Below are positions 1-11,073 of a DNA stretch of 64,000 nt, piece by piece. The DNA comes from Mycolicibacterium moriokaense (GTDB lineage: Bacteria; Actinomycetota; Actinomycetes; Mycobacteriales; Mycobacteriaceae). The notes under the pieces were generated by a model. It did not search any database. It was given only the letters and a program-made list of their open reading frames with translations, and was not told the DNA's origin. Both the position numbers and the translations under genes were made by a program. Position 1 is the stretch's first letter; every line of letters begins with the position of its first letter. The stretch spans positions 1,116,001 to 1,180,000 of the forward strand of contig NZ_AP022560.1 of NCBI RefSeq assembly GCF_010726085.1. The letters are read 5' to 3'.

Positions 1-2351
<2,351 letters not shown>

Positions 2352-2356
2352 GGACT

Positions 2357-3982
2357 CTAAGCCTTCTCCTCCACAACGGATTCGGGTTCGGAGTCCGATT
2401 CGGGTTCGGACGCCACGTCTTCCGGTGACACCAGGTTCACCGGCCGCGCCAGCTGGGTGGGGGCGACGCGCCCGCGCAGTTCGACGATCTCGCCGACGTC
2501 CCAGCACAGCGCCTCAGCGTCCAACGCCCCGCTGACCGCGATGGCCGACGCGAGCACATGCCCCGGCTCGAGTTTGGCCAACTCGGTCAGCCGTGCCGCT
2601 TCGTTGACCGGATCGCCGATGACGGTGTACTCGAACCGGGCCTGCGCGCCGATGTGCCCGGCGATCGCGCGGCCCGCCGAAACGCCGATGCCGAATTCGG
2701 TCTGGCCCAGCACCTGGATCAGTTCGTCGTGCAGCTCTCGCGACGCGGCGAGCGCGGCCCCGCACGCGTCGGGGTGCTCGATCGGTGCCCCGAAGATCGC
2801 CAGCGCCGCATCACCCTGGAACTTGTTGACGAAGCCGCCGTGGCGGTTCACGGTGTCGACGACCACCCGGAAGAAGTCGTTGAGCAGGTTGACGACCTCA
2901 CCGGCCGGGATGGTGGCCGCCAGCTGCGTGGAACCGACCAGGTCGACGAACAACACGGCCACGTCGCGTTCCTGGCCGCCGAGTTCGGTGCCGCGCTCCA
3001 GCGCCCGCCTGGCGACGTCCTCGCCGACGTAGCGGCCGAACAGGTCGCGCAGCCGTTGTCGTTCGGCGAGGTCGCGGACCATGTCGTTGAAGCCGGCCTG
3101 CAGCAGGCCCAGCTCGCTGGCGTCGTAGATCTGCATGTGGGCGTTGTAGTTGCCGCGCTGTACCTCGCCCAGCGCCCAGCGCAGCTGGCGTAGCGGGTCG
3201 GCGATCGACATCGCGACCAGCACCGTGCCGAACAGGCCGATGACCAATGCGGCGATGGCCAGCAGCAGGATCGGGGTGGTCAGCTTGTCCGCGGGCGCGG
3301 TGAGCACCTCGAACTTGCTGGCCACCAATGCCAGCACGATCGCCAGGATCGGCACGCCGGTGGACAGCACCCACGTCATCACCTGCCGCTGAATCACCCC
3401 GGGGGCGCGGAAGTTCTCGGGCACCCCGCCACGTAGCGCGGCTACGGCGACGGGTCGCAGCACCCGCTCCGACTGCAGATATCCGATGATCGCCGTCGCC
3501 GTGGCACCCAGACCGCTGGCGACGAACACGACCGGCGCCGACTTACTGGCCACCGGCCAGCTGGCGACGATGAACACGACCGACCCGAGCAGCCAGTTCG
3601 CGACGTTGATCATGGTGCGGTAGTAGGGCATCTTCAGCGCGCGGACACGGGCCAACTCGGTCACGGCCGGGTCGGTCTCGGTGAGCAGCGTGTCGCGGCG
3701 CTGCCAGCGGATCACCGGGATCAGCAGCCGCAGGCTCAGATACGACGCCGTCGTGAACGAGATGAAGAGGAAGCCCAGAAAGACCGCCAGGTTGAACGCG
3801 GGCAGGTCTTGCAGCTGGATGCGGTCCTCGGGTGGCAATCCGAACCGCAGGAAGCTCAGGACCAGCAGGGCGCCGATGATGTCGGCCTGCAGCATCCCGA
3901 GGGTGAACACCGGCCACGGCGTACGCGCCACCCAGCGGACGAATGCACCGATTCGTCTGATGGGGATGGCCGAACTGGTCAC
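2357..3982 (-). CDS. Membrane-bound class III adenylate cyclase with HAMP domain (Rv3645 type)
   Basis: Makes cAMP from ATP. The 541-residue protein has about six hydrophobic segments in its first ~270 residues, a HAMP linker following ADPLRQLRWALGEV, and a C-terminal class III cyclase domain. Catalytic-domain marks are the metal-binding Asp in VLFVDLVGST, NKFQGDAALAIFG, and the YTVIGDPVNEAARL segment that supplies transition-state residues. Position next to topA and the delta' gene matches Rv3645 of M. tuberculosis as I recall it. The start is a GTG at 3982; the short acidic repeat tail (ESDSEPES) is unremarkable. A promoter must lie in the ~90-base spacer shared with the divergent delta' gene. 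Confidence 0.9.
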   Translation of the reverse strand: MTSSAIPIRRIGAFVRWVARTPWPVFTLGMLQADIIGALLVLSFLRFGLPPEDRIQLQDLPAFNLAVFLGFLFISFTTASYLSLRLLIPVIRWQRRDTLLTETDPAVTELARVRALKMPYYRTMINVANWLLGSVVFIVASWPVASKSAPVVFVASGLGATATAIIGYLQSERVLRPVAVAALRGGVPENFRAPGVIQRQVMTWVLSTGVPILAIVLALVASKFEVLTAPADKLTTPILLLAIAALVIGLFGTVLVAMSIADPLRQLRWALGEVQRGNYNAHMQIYDASELGLLQAGFNDMVRDLAERQRLRDLFGRYVGEDVARRALERGTELGGQERDVAVLFVDLVGSTQLAATIPAGEVVNLLNDFFRVVVDTVNRHGGFVNKFQGDAALAIFGAPIEHPDACGAALAASRELHDELIQVLGQTEFGIGVSAGRAIAGHIGAQARFEYTVIGDPVNEAARLTELAKLEPGHVLASAIAVSGALDAEALCWDVGEIVELRGRVAPTQLARPVNLVSPEDVASEPESDSEPESVVEEKA

Positions 3983-4074
3983 TGGTCAACCGTATCGGTC
4001 GGCACGGACTGGAAAAGGCGCAAACGAGCCCTGTGAGGCTGACGTGTCGCTTCGCAGCACTACTGTTATCTGCG

Positions 4075-5265
4075 ATGACCGGTGTTTTTTCGCGTCTGGT
4101 GGGCCAGCAGGCGGTAGAAGCCGAATTGGTGGCCGCTGCACAGGCCGCCCGTGGTGATTCGTCTCACACCATGACCCACGCCTGGCTGATCACCGGGCCG
4201 CCCGGATCGGGCCGATCGATCGCCGCGCTGTGCTTCGCCGCCGCCCTGCAGTGCACCAGCGATGGCGTCCCGGGCTGTGGCGAGTGCCGCGCCTGCTCGA
4301 CGGCGATGGCGGGCACCCACGCCGACGTGCGGCGCATCGTCCCCGAAGGCCTGTCCATCGGGGTCGACGAGATGCGCACCATCGTGCAGATCGCGTCGCG
4401 GCGACCGAGCACCGGGCGCTGGCAGGTCGTGGTGATCGAGGACGCCGACCGGCTGACCGAGGGCGCGGCGAATGCACTGCTCAAGGTCGTCGAGGAGCCG
4501 CCGCCGTCGACGGTGTTCCTGCTCTGCGCGCCGTCCGTGGACCCCGAGGACATCGCAATCACCCTGCGGTCGCGCTGTAGGCATGTGGCGCTGGTGACGC
4601 CGCCGGTCGACGCCATCGCCCAGGTGCTGATCGACACCGACGGGCTGGCGCCCGCCGAGGCTCGCTGGGCGGCGTCGGTCAGCGGCGGCCATGTGGGCCG
4701 GGCGCGGCGGCTGGCCGTCGACGATGAGGCGCGTGAGCGCAGGCAGCGGGCGCTGTCGTTGGCGCGTGACGCGGCCACCCCGTCGCGCGCCTACGCCGCC
4801 GCCGAGGAGCTGGTCGCCACCGCCGAGGCGGAGGCGGTGTCGCTGACGGAAGACCGCAACGAGGTCGAGACGGAGGAGTTGCGCACCGCCCTCGGCGCCG
4901 GTGGCACCGGCAAGGGCACCGCGGGCACCATGCGCGGGGCGGCCGGGGCGCTCAAAGATCTTGAGCGGCGGCAGAAGTCGCGCAAGACCCGGGCCTCCCG
5001 CGACGCGCTGGACCGGGCGCTGATCGACCTCGCCACGTACTTCCGGGATGCACTGCTGGTGTCCGCGGGCGCCGGCGCCATCGCCCCGAACCATCCCGAC
5101 ATGAGTGAGCGGGTCGCCGCGATGGCCGCGCACGCATCACCGGAAAAGCTGTTGCGCTGCATCGAGGCGGTGCTGGACTGCCGCGAGGCGCTGGACATGA
5201 ACGTGAAGCCGAAGTTCGCGGTCGACGCGATGGTCGCCACCGTCGGCCGTGCTCTGCGTGACTGA
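4075..5265 (+). CDS. holB: DNA polymerase III delta' subunit (clamp-loader)
   Basis: AAA+ clamp-loader subunit of the replicative polymerase (Rv3644c type). It shows a P-loop-like GPPGSGRS, a four-Cys zinc module (CTSDGVPGCGECRAC), VVEEPPPSTVFLL, and the SRC motif in LRSRCRHV. The P-loop Lys is replaced by Arg, which fits a delta' role, since delta' subunits usually do not hydrolyse ATP. I start at ATG 4075 (MTGVFSRLVGQQAVEAEL), which matches the family N-terminus; the in-frame GTG at 4033 would add 14 residues with no family support. Length is 396 residues. It is divergent from the cyclase and followed by tRNA-Thr. Confidence 0.9.
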   Translation: MTGVFSRLVGQQAVEAELVAAAQAARGDSSHTMTHAWLITGPPGSGRSIAALCFAAALQCTSDGVPGCGECRACSTAMAGTHADVRRIVPEGLSIGVDEMRTIVQIASRRPSTGRWQVVVIEDADRLTEGAANALLKVVEEPPPSTVFLLCAPSVDPEDIAITLRSRCRHVALVTPPVDAIAQVLIDTDGLAPAEARWAASVSGGHVGRARRLAVDDEARERRQRALSLARDAATPSRAYAAAEELVATAEAEAVSLTEDRNEVETEELRTALGAGGTGKGTAGTMRGAAGALKDLERRQKSRKTRASRDALDRALIDLATYFRDALLVSAGAGAIAPNHPDMSERVAAMAAHASPEKLLRCIEAVLDCREALDMNVKPKFAVDAMVATVGRALRD

Positions 5266-5266
5266 G

Positions 5267-5296
5267 TTGGGCGCTCGGTGTGCCCTGTCGTAGACT
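5267..5296 (+). promoter_or_regulatory. Candidate promoter of tRNA-Thr
   Basis: TTGGGC at 5267-5272 and TAGACT at 5291-5296 are spaced by 18 bases and sit 23 bases upstream of the tRNA, immediately after the holB stop codon. The fit to a SigA-type promoter is reasonable but is by eye only. Confidence 0.35.
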
Positions 5297-5318
5297 CGTG
5301 CCGCCCCGAAACGGGCAC

Positions 5319-5391
5319 GCCACCTTAGCTCAGTCGGTAGAGCGATTCACTCGTAATGAATAGGTCGGGGGTTCGATTCCCCCAGGTGGCT
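5319..5391 (+). tRNA. tRNA-Thr (anticodon CGU)
   Basis: A full cloverleaf can be drawn: acceptor GCCACCT (5319-5325) with AGGTGGC (5384-5390), D-arm GCTCAGTCGGTAGAGC, anticodon stem ATTCA/TGAAT with loop CTCGTAA (anticodon CGT at 5352-5354, reading ACG codons), and T-arm GGGGGTTCGATTCCCCC. The discriminator is T and no CCA is encoded. Confidence 0.97.
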
Positions 5392-5408
5392 CTCAGAGCG
5401 TCAGCCGG

Positions 5409-5780
5409 TCACGCCGCGCCGAACACCTCACCCGCCACCCGCAGGGCCGAGTTGGCCGCGGGGAACCCGGCGTAGCCCGTCGAGTGGTAGATCACCTCGG
5501 CGATCTCGTCCTCGGTCAGCCCGTTGTTGCGAGCGATCTGGACGTGAATCTGCAACTCGTCGGTCGCCCGCAACGCGATGAGGATGCCGAGCGTGACGAG
5601 GCTGCGGTCGCGACGGCTCAGCCCCTCACGTGTCCACAACCGGCCGAAGACGTTGTCCATCACCAACGGCAGCATCTCGCTCCCGAATGAGCCCTCCGGG
5701 ATCTCGACATCGCCGTCCGGTAGGACACCGGGCAGCAGTTCGCGAAAAACCTCGAAGCCTTGCTCACGCACATCAGTCAT
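5409..5780 (-). CDS. Carboxymuconolactone decarboxylase / AhpD-like family protein
   Basis: A 123-residue all-alpha protein of the CMD family, which includes gamma-carboxymuconolactone decarboxylases and AhpD-like peroxidase partners. Family marks are RDRSLVTLGILIAL, the HVQIARNNGLTEDEIAEVI segment and YAGFPAANSALRVA. There is no C-x-x-C pair of AhpD type, so a peroxidase-coupled role is unlikely and a decarboxylase or isomerase-like role is more plausible, but the substrate cannot be read from sequence. It starts at ATG 5780, 25 bases downstream of the membrane protein gene on the same strand, so it may be the last gene of the galE unit. Confidence 0.85.
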   Translation of the reverse strand: MTDVREQGFEVFRELLPGVLPDGDVEIPEGSFGSEMLPLVMDNVFGRLWTREGLSRRDRSLVTLGILIALRATDELQIHVQIARNNGLTEDEIAEVIYHSTGYAGFPAANSALRVAGEVFGAA

Positions 5781-5804
5781 GGGAACAGCGTGACATGCGC
5801 AGGC

Positions 5805-7589
5805 CTATCTGGGAGCGACGAATCCGACCGGGCCCGGCGAGATGCACACCGACAACGCCGCGGTGTTCGCCCGTACGTCGATCGCGTCGCCGGCACCGGG
5901 GAGCCGGACGAACACCCGATTGAGCCCCGGCCGCACCGGCACCTTCACCTCGACACCCTCCGACAGCGACATCGTCAGCGATCCGTCGCTGTTGGCCAGA
6001 TAGTTGATCTCCGCGGTCCAATCGGCAGGCAGCAGCGGGCCGTCCAACGGCATCCGCACGGGGAAGTCGGGTTGGACGAGATAGCCGCATTGCGGCTCGG
6101 GCCCCTCGACGATGCTGCGCACCCAGGTGACCTTCGCGTCGACCAACCGTCCGGAGCTGTCGAGCATGCGCAAGTCCGTTGTGGCCGAGGTGAACTCGGG
6201 ACGGCGCCGCAGGAGGGCGAACATGTGACTGGCCCGGTTCTCGGGTCCGACCACACGCTGCAGCACCATCGGGTCGACCTCCTGGTCGAGCATCGGAGCG
6301 CTGGACTTCAGCGACGCGGCGGCCAGTCCCGCCACGGCATTCTGCAGGTACGCCTGGGCCGGGTTGTCCCGCCAACTCGTCAGGAACGTCATCGTCGAGT
6401 AGAGGCTGCTCGCCACGAACGCGGTTGTCGCGACGACGATTACGGCTGTCCTGGCGCGTGATGCGTCCAGCCAGGACGAGCCCTCGCGGTTGGGCGCGCA
6501 CAGGCCAACGGCCGCCAGCAGCGCCAGCACGATCACGAGGTCGGGCAGGTACCGCAGGGTCTGCGCCAACTCGAGCGCGGTGTACTCCGACGAGCGCATC
6601 AGGTAGATCGGTATCTGGCACGCCACCGCGTAGCCGACCGCGACGAGCCACACCGGACCGATACGCTGTTTTCGCGCAACAGTCACCACCACCACGGCCG
6701 CCAAGGCCAGCCACCCGAGCACCATCACGGTCACCGGTGGCGTACCCCAGGGTGACGCCGGCGCCCAGCGCTGCCAATCCCACGGCCCGCCAACGAGTCC
6801 GGGCACGATGCCATGCGTCACCGAGCGGCTCAACAGATCCCAGGTCATCGACCAGTCGAGGGTCCACCGTTTCTGGTCGACGACGGCCAGATAGACGGCA
6901 ATCCATACCGCGGTGACGGCCAGCGCCGAGACCCACAACCGAATCCCTCGGCGCCACACCGTCGCCGGTGAACCGGTGCCGGTGACATGGGCGAGCAGAG
7001 CGACGACCGTGAATGCGACGAACGGGATGACGGCCGCCTTCTCGAAGAACAGCAGACCGCCGAAGTAGACCAGCAGTCCTGTGACGGCATAGCGTTGATT
7101 TCCGGTGCGCACCAACAGAACAGCGTCCCCGCACACCCAGGACAGCGCCGCCAGCATAGGAAGCGAATTCAACGCTGCGGCCCACCACGCGAAGCCGGGT
7201 ACGGCCAGCGGGGTGAACAGCGCAAAGGTCAACGGAATGAGCAACACTGGCCGCCAGCCCAGGATCACGTGCAACGCCCGCAGTAGCGCCAGCGACACCA
7301 ACAGCTGCAACACGATCAGGCTGATCGCCGGGAGAAACCACTGCAGTGGCGCAATCCGCGTGATTGCGCCGGCGACCAGAAAGGCGCCCGGCATCACGTG
7401 GCCGTCGTGGTCGTCGAACAGATACTCCGCCGACAGTAGGTTCTGCGTGCCCGCGCGACCGATCAGAATCAGGTCGTCCCAGTAGAAGTAGCCGCCGAAG
7501 GCGAGCACCGCGCGGACGACCAATTGCACCGCGATCAGTGCGGCAGCGGTGCGGGCGACCCAGTTGACTTGACTTGTGGTGCTTTTCAC
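5805..7589 (-). CDS. Polytopic membrane protein, possible GT-C glycosyltransferase (Rv3635-like)
   Basis: About ten or more hydrophobic segments occupy the first ~400 of 594 residues, followed by an extracytoplasmic-looking soluble domain. After the first membrane helix comes GYFYWDDLILIG; an acidic pair in the first outer loop is the usual catalytic signature of GT-C enzymes, which transfer sugars from polyprenyl-phosphate donors. The start is set at GTG 7589, which overlaps the galE stop by 4 bases (GTGA). That coupling suggests use of a galactose-derived lipid-linked donor in cell-wall glycan assembly. In M. tuberculosis a membrane protein of this kind (Rv3635) lies beside galE1. The acceptor and sugar are unknown. 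Confidence 0.6.
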   Translation of the reverse strand: MKSTTSQVNWVARTAAALIAVQLVVRAVLAFGGYFYWDDLILIGRAGTQNLLSAEYLFDDHDGHVMPGAFLVAGAITRIAPLQWFLPAISLIVLQLLVSLALLRALHVILGWRPVLLIPLTFALFTPLAVPGFAWWAAALNSLPMLAALSWVCGDAVLLVRTGNQRYAVTGLLVYFGGLLFFEKAAVIPFVAFTVVALLAHVTGTGSPATVWRRGIRLWVSALAVTAVWIAVYLAVVDQKRWTLDWSMTWDLLSRSVTHGIVPGLVGGPWDWQRWAPASPWGTPPVTVMVLGWLALAAVVVVTVARKQRIGPVWLVAVGYAVACQIPIYLMRSSEYTALELAQTLRYLPDLVIVLALLAAVGLCAPNREGSSWLDASRARTAVIVVATTAFVASSLYSTMTFLTSWRDNPAQAYLQNAVAGLAAASLKSSAPMLDQEVDPMVLQRVVGPENRASHMFALLRRRPEFTSATTDLRMLDSSGRLVDAKVTWVRSIVEGPEPQCGYLVQPDFPVRMPLDGPLLPADWTAEINYLANSDGSLTMSLSEGVEVKVPVRPGLNRVFVRLPGAGDAIDVRANTAALSVCISPGPVGFVAPR

Positions 7590-8572
7590 GCGGGATAGTT
7601 GTCGCCGGCCCGGCTGCGCGCCTCCCACGCCGAGGCGACCATCTCGTGCAGTGAATGTCGCATCTGCCAGTCCAGGTCACGCTTGGCCAGGTCGCCCGAG
7701 GCGACGATGCGGGCCGGGTCTCCCGGCCGCCGGGGGTTGATGGTCGGTTCGAAGTCGATCCCGGTCACGTCCCGGATCGCCGTCATGATCTCGCGCACCG
7801 ACGTGCCGTCCCCGCTGCCGAGGTTGTACACCGGCTCGACCGGCTCATCGGCCGCGAGCCGCATCGCGGCGGCGACATGCGCAAGCGCCAGGTCGGCGAC
7901 GTGGATGTAGTCGCGCACGCACGTCCCGTCCGGTGTCGGGTAGTCGTCGCCGTTGATATGTGGCGTCTCGCCCCGGTAGAGCGCGTTGAACACCAACGGG
8001 AACAGGTTGTGCGGACTGGCGTCGAACAGTTCCTCTGAACCCGAGCCGACCACATTGAAGTAGCGCAGGCTGGTGTGCCGCAGGCCGGACGCGCGGCCGG
8101 CGTCGCGCAGCAGCCATTCGCCAATCAGCTTGGTCTCACCGTATGGCGACTCCGGTCGTGTCGGGGTGTCCTCGGTGACGATGTCGACGTCCGGCGTGCC
8201 GAAGGTGGCCGCGCTGGACGAGAACACCATCTTGTCGACGCCCGTGGCCTCCATCGCCTTGAGCAAGGTCACCATTGCCGAGACGTTCTGCTCGTAGGTG
8301 TGCAGGGGGCGCTGGACCGACACTCCGGCGTACTTGAACCCGGCGATGTGAATGACGCCGTCGACGCGGTGGTCCTGCAGGGCCCGCGTCACGAGGTCCC
8401 CGTGCAGGATGGTGCCGCGCACGAACGGCACCGATGCGGGGACGAACTGCTCCAGCCCCGTCGACAGATCGTCGATGACAACCACGCCGAGGTCGGCGTC
8501 CAGCAGCGCGCGGACCACGTGGGAACCGATGTAGCCGGCTCCGCCGGTCACCATCCACGTTGTCGGAGCCAC
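7586..8572 (-). CDS. galE: UDP-glucose 4-epimerase
   Basis: Extended short-chain dehydrogenase that interconverts UDP-glucose and UDP-galactose, supplying galactose for arabinogalactan. Visible marks are the NAD-binding MVTGGAGYIGSHVVRALL, VIDDLSTG, catalytic SSSAATFG and YGETK (Tyr-x-x-x-Lys), RYFNVVG, and the C-terminal RRPGDPARIVAS typical of GalE. I place the start at GTG 8572 (VAPTTWMVTGG), giving 328 residues; the longer frame to 8689 would run into the divergent amidohydrolase gene. The stop overlaps the start of the next membrane protein by 4 bases. Confidence 0.92.
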   Translation of the reverse strand: MAPTTWMVTGGAGYIGSHVVRALLDADLGVVVIDDLSTGLEQFVPASVPFVRGTILHGDLVTRALQDHRVDGVIHIAGFKYAGVSVQRPLHTYEQNVSAMVTLLKAMEATGVDKMVFSSSAATFGTPDVDIVTEDTPTRPESPYGETKLIGEWLLRDAGRASGLRHTSLRYFNVVGSGSEELFDASPHNLFPLVFNALYRGETPHINGDDYPTPDGTCVRDYIHVADLALAHVAAAMRLAADEPVEPVYNLGSGDGTSVREIMTAIRDVTGIDFEPTINPRRPGDPARIVASGDLAKRDLDWQMRHSLHEMVASAWEARSRAGDNYPA

Positions 8573-8644
8573 CACCGGGCCGAGTCTAGTGACCGGCGCG
8601 TGGCCGCTCGCGGTGTCATCGCGCGGCGGGTCCTTCCACAGGAA

Positions 8645-8670
8645 AGAAAGATTGTGAGTACTTACTTTCT
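8645..8670. promoter_or_regulatory. Candidate TetR-type operator upstream of amidohydrolase/TetR operon
   Basis: In the 115-base divergent spacer, AGAAAG (8645-8650) and CTTTCT (8665-8670) form an inverted repeat around a partly symmetric core GTGAGTACTTAC (8654-8665). It lies 17 bases before the amidohydrolase start, as expected for a repressor site. The two-gene operon downstream encodes a TetR protein, which is the natural candidate ligand-responsive repressor. Confidence 0.45.
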
Positions 8671-8687
8671 GTTGTAGCCTTCCCGTC

Positions 8688-10469
8688 ATGACCTACGACG
8701 TGATCGTTCGCAACGGCCTCTGGTTCGACGGGACCGGTGCCGCCCCGCAAGTCCGCACCCTGGGAATCCGCGACGGCGTCGTGGCGACCGTGTCGGCCGA
8801 AGCCCTCGACGAGACGGGCTGCCCCGACGTGATCGACGCGACGGGCAAGTGGGTCGTTCCCGGCTTCATCGATGTGCACACGCACTACGACGCCGAGGTG
8901 CTGCTCGATCCGGGTCTGCGTGAGTCGGTCCGCCACGGCGTCACGACGGTGCTGCTCGGCAACTGCTCGTTGTCGACGGTCTACGCCGACGCCGACGACG
9001 CCGCCGACCTGTTCAGCCGCGTCGAGGCGGTGCCCCGCAAGTTCGTGTACGGCGCCCTCGAAGCCAAGAAGACATGGTCCGGCCCCGCCGAGTACGTGCG
9101 CGTACTCGACGAACTCCCGCTGGGACCGAACATCGGCTCGATGCTCGGACACTCCGACCTACGCACCAGCGTCCTCGGGCTGGACCGCGCGACGACCGAG
9201 GGTGTCAAGCCGACCCCAGCCGAGCTGGATCGGATGGCGACGATGCTCGAGAAGGCTTTGGACGCGGGGCTTCTCGGGCTCTCCGGCATGGACGCACCCA
9301 TCGACAAACTCGACGGCGATCGCTACCGCTCACGGGCCTTGCCGTCGACCTTCGCGACCTGGCGTGAGCGGCGCAAGCTGATCTCGGTGCTGCGCAGGCA
9401 TCGCCGCATTCTGCAGAGCGCGCCGAACACCGTGAAACCGATGTCTGCGCTGATGTTCTTCCTCACCAGCAGCGGGTGGTTCGGCCGTCGTCCCGGAGTC
9501 CGGGTGAGCCTGCTGGTATCGGCGGACGCCAAGTCCGCGACGGGCGCGGTGCACGTATTGGGGCCCGGTGTAAGGCTTCTCAACAAGCTGCTCGACTCGT
9601 TCGTGCGTTTCCAGCACCTGCCCGTGCCGTTCGAGCTCTACTCCGACGGTATCGACCTGCCAGTGTTCGAGGAGTTCGGCGCCGGCACCGCCGCACTGCA
9701 TCTGCGTGACCAGATCGAGCGCAACGAGCTGCTGGCCGACACCGAGTACCGGCGCCGGTTCCGCCGCTCGTTCGACAAGAAGAAGCTCGGACCGTCGTTG
9801 TGGCACCGCGACTTCCACGATGCGACCATCGTCGAGTGCCCGGACGAGACGCTGATCGGCAAGAGCTTCGGTCAGATCGCCGACGAGCGCGGGCTGCATC
9901 CGCTCGACGCGTTCCTCGACGTGCTCGTCGAGAACGGCGAGCGCAACGTGCGGTGGACGACCATCGTGGCGAACCACCGGCCCAGGTACCTCGACCGGCT
10001 CGCCGCCGACCCGTCCGTCCACATGGGGTTCTCCGACGCCGGTGCCCACCTGCGCAACATGGCGTTCTACAACTTCCCGCTGCGCCTGCTCAAGCGGGTC
10101 CGTGACGCCGAGCGGGCAGGCCGTCCGTTCCTGTCGGTGCAGCGGGCCGTGTACCGGCTCAGCGCCGAGGTGGCGGACTGGTTCGGCCTCGCCGCGGGCA
10201 CCCTTCGCGAGGGCGAGCGCGCCGACTTCGTCGTTATCGATCCCGAGCACCTCGACGATTCGGTGAACGGCTACCACGAGGAGAGCGTCCCGTTCTACGG
10301 CGGGCTGAGCCGCATGGTCAACCGCAACGATGCCACCGTGGTGGCGACCGCCGTCAACGGCAAGGTCGTGTTCCGCGACGGCGAGTTCTGCGAGGGCTAC
10401 GGTACGACGGTGAAGTCAGGGCAATTCCTGCGCGTTGGCACCATCCAGAACGCGAAAGCGCCTGCCTGA
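8688..10469 (+). CDS. Amidohydrolase of the N-acyl-D-amino-acid deacylase family
   Basis: A metal-dependent amidohydrolase of 593 residues. It begins with the composite beta-domain (YDVIVRNGLWFDGTG) and has GFIDVHTHYDAEVLLDPG, the H-x-H-x-D metal site characteristic of D-aminoacylases. It also has MGFSDAGAHLRNMAFYN with the late Asp ligand, and closes with RADFVVIDPEHL. The likely reaction is hydrolysis of an N-acyl-D-amino acid or related amide; the true substrate is not deducible. It starts at ATG 8688 after a 115-base spacer containing a palindromic site, and the TetR gene follows after one base, so the pair is an autoregulated operon by inference. Confidence 0.85.
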   Translation: MTYDVIVRNGLWFDGTGAAPQVRTLGIRDGVVATVSAEALDETGCPDVIDATGKWVVPGFIDVHTHYDAEVLLDPGLRESVRHGVTTVLLGNCSLSTVYADADDAADLFSRVEAVPRKFVYGALEAKKTWSGPAEYVRVLDELPLGPNIGSMLGHSDLRTSVLGLDRATTEGVKPTPAELDRMATMLEKALDAGLLGLSGMDAPIDKLDGDRYRSRALPSTFATWRERRKLISVLRRHRRILQSAPNTVKPMSALMFFLTSSGWFGRRPGVRVSLLVSADAKSATGAVHVLGPGVRLLNKLLDSFVRFQHLPVPFELYSDGIDLPVFEEFGAGTAALHLRDQIERNELLADTEYRRRFRRSFDKKKLGPSLWHRDFHDATIVECPDETLIGKSFGQIADERGLHPLDAFLDVLVENGERNVRWTTIVANHRPRYLDRLAADPSVHMGFSDAGAHLRNMAFYNFPLRLLKRVRDAERAGRPFLSVQRAVYRLSAEVADWFGLAAGTLREGERADFVVIDPEHLDDSVNGYHEESVPFYGGLSRMVNRNDATVVATAVNGKVVFRDGEFCEGYGTTVKSGQFLRVGTIQNAKAPA

Positions 10470-10470
10470 C

Positions 10471-11073
10471 ATGGCGAGAACGCAGCAGCAGCGTCGGGAG
10501 GAAACGATCGCGCGGCTGCTCGACGCCAGCATCGAGACCATCATCGATGTCGGATACGCGCGCGCGTCTGCGGCGGTGATCGCCAGGCGCGCAAACGTTT
10601 CCGACGGTGCGCTGTTCCGGCATTTCCCGACCATGGGTGACTTCATGGCCGCCACGGCGCAGGAGGTGATGCGGCGCCAACTCGGGCTGTTCTCCAAGCG
10701 GGTGGCCGAGATACCGGCGGACAAGCCGGCACTGGAGTCCGCACTGACGATCCTGCGCGATGTCACCGGTAACGCCACCAACACCGTGATGTACGAGCTG
10801 ATGGTGGCGGCGCGTACGGACGAGAAGCTCAAGGGCACTTTGAAAGAGGTGCTCGCCGAATATGCGGCGAACATCTACGAGGCGGCCAGGGCGCTGCCCG
10901 GCGCCGAGCACATCCCGGACGAGACCTTCAACGCGTTGGTGGCGATACTCACCAACGCCTTCGACGGCGCGGCGATCGTGCGTGCGGTGCTGCCGCAGCC
11001 CGAACTCGAGGACAAGCGGATCGAGTTGCTGGCCGCGTTACTCAACGGGACGTCACCGACGCTGCAGGCCTGA
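10471..11073 (+). CDS. TetR/AcrR family transcriptional regulator
   Basis: A 200-residue regulator with an N-terminal helix-turn-helix (ETIARLLDASIETIIDVGYA, then VSDGALFRHFPTMGDFM) and a variable ligand-binding C-terminal half. The start at ATG 10471 (MARTQQQRREETIARLL) lies one base after the amidohydrolase stop, so the two are cotranscribed. It probably represses this operon through the palindrome at 8645-8670. It converges with the flippase-like gene, and the 3' ends overlap by 21 bases. Confidence 0.9.
   Translation: MARTQQQRREETIARLLDASIETIIDVGYARASAAVIARRANVSDGALFRHFPTMGDFMAATAQEVMRRQLGLFSKRVAEIPADKPALESALTILRDVTGNATNTVMYELMVAARTDEKLKGTLKEVLAEYAANIYEAARALPGAEHIPDETFNALVAILTNAFDGAAIVRAVLPQPELEDKRIELLAALLNGTSPTLQA

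Noticed and set aside
4033..4074. GTG start at 4033 for holB
   Set aside because: The extra 14 residues have no family support; ATG 4075 gives MTGVFSRLVGQ.
5773..7680. 635-residue frame parallel to the GT-C-like membrane protein
   Set aside because: It runs in another frame of the same strand over the membrane protein; it is Arg-rich and lacks hydrophobic segments, whereas the chosen frame has clear helices and couples to galE.
8573..8689. N-terminal extension of galE up to 8689
   Set aside because: It would overlap the divergent amidohydrolase start and the operator, and GalE proteins begin just before MVTGGAGYIG, which matches GTG 8572.
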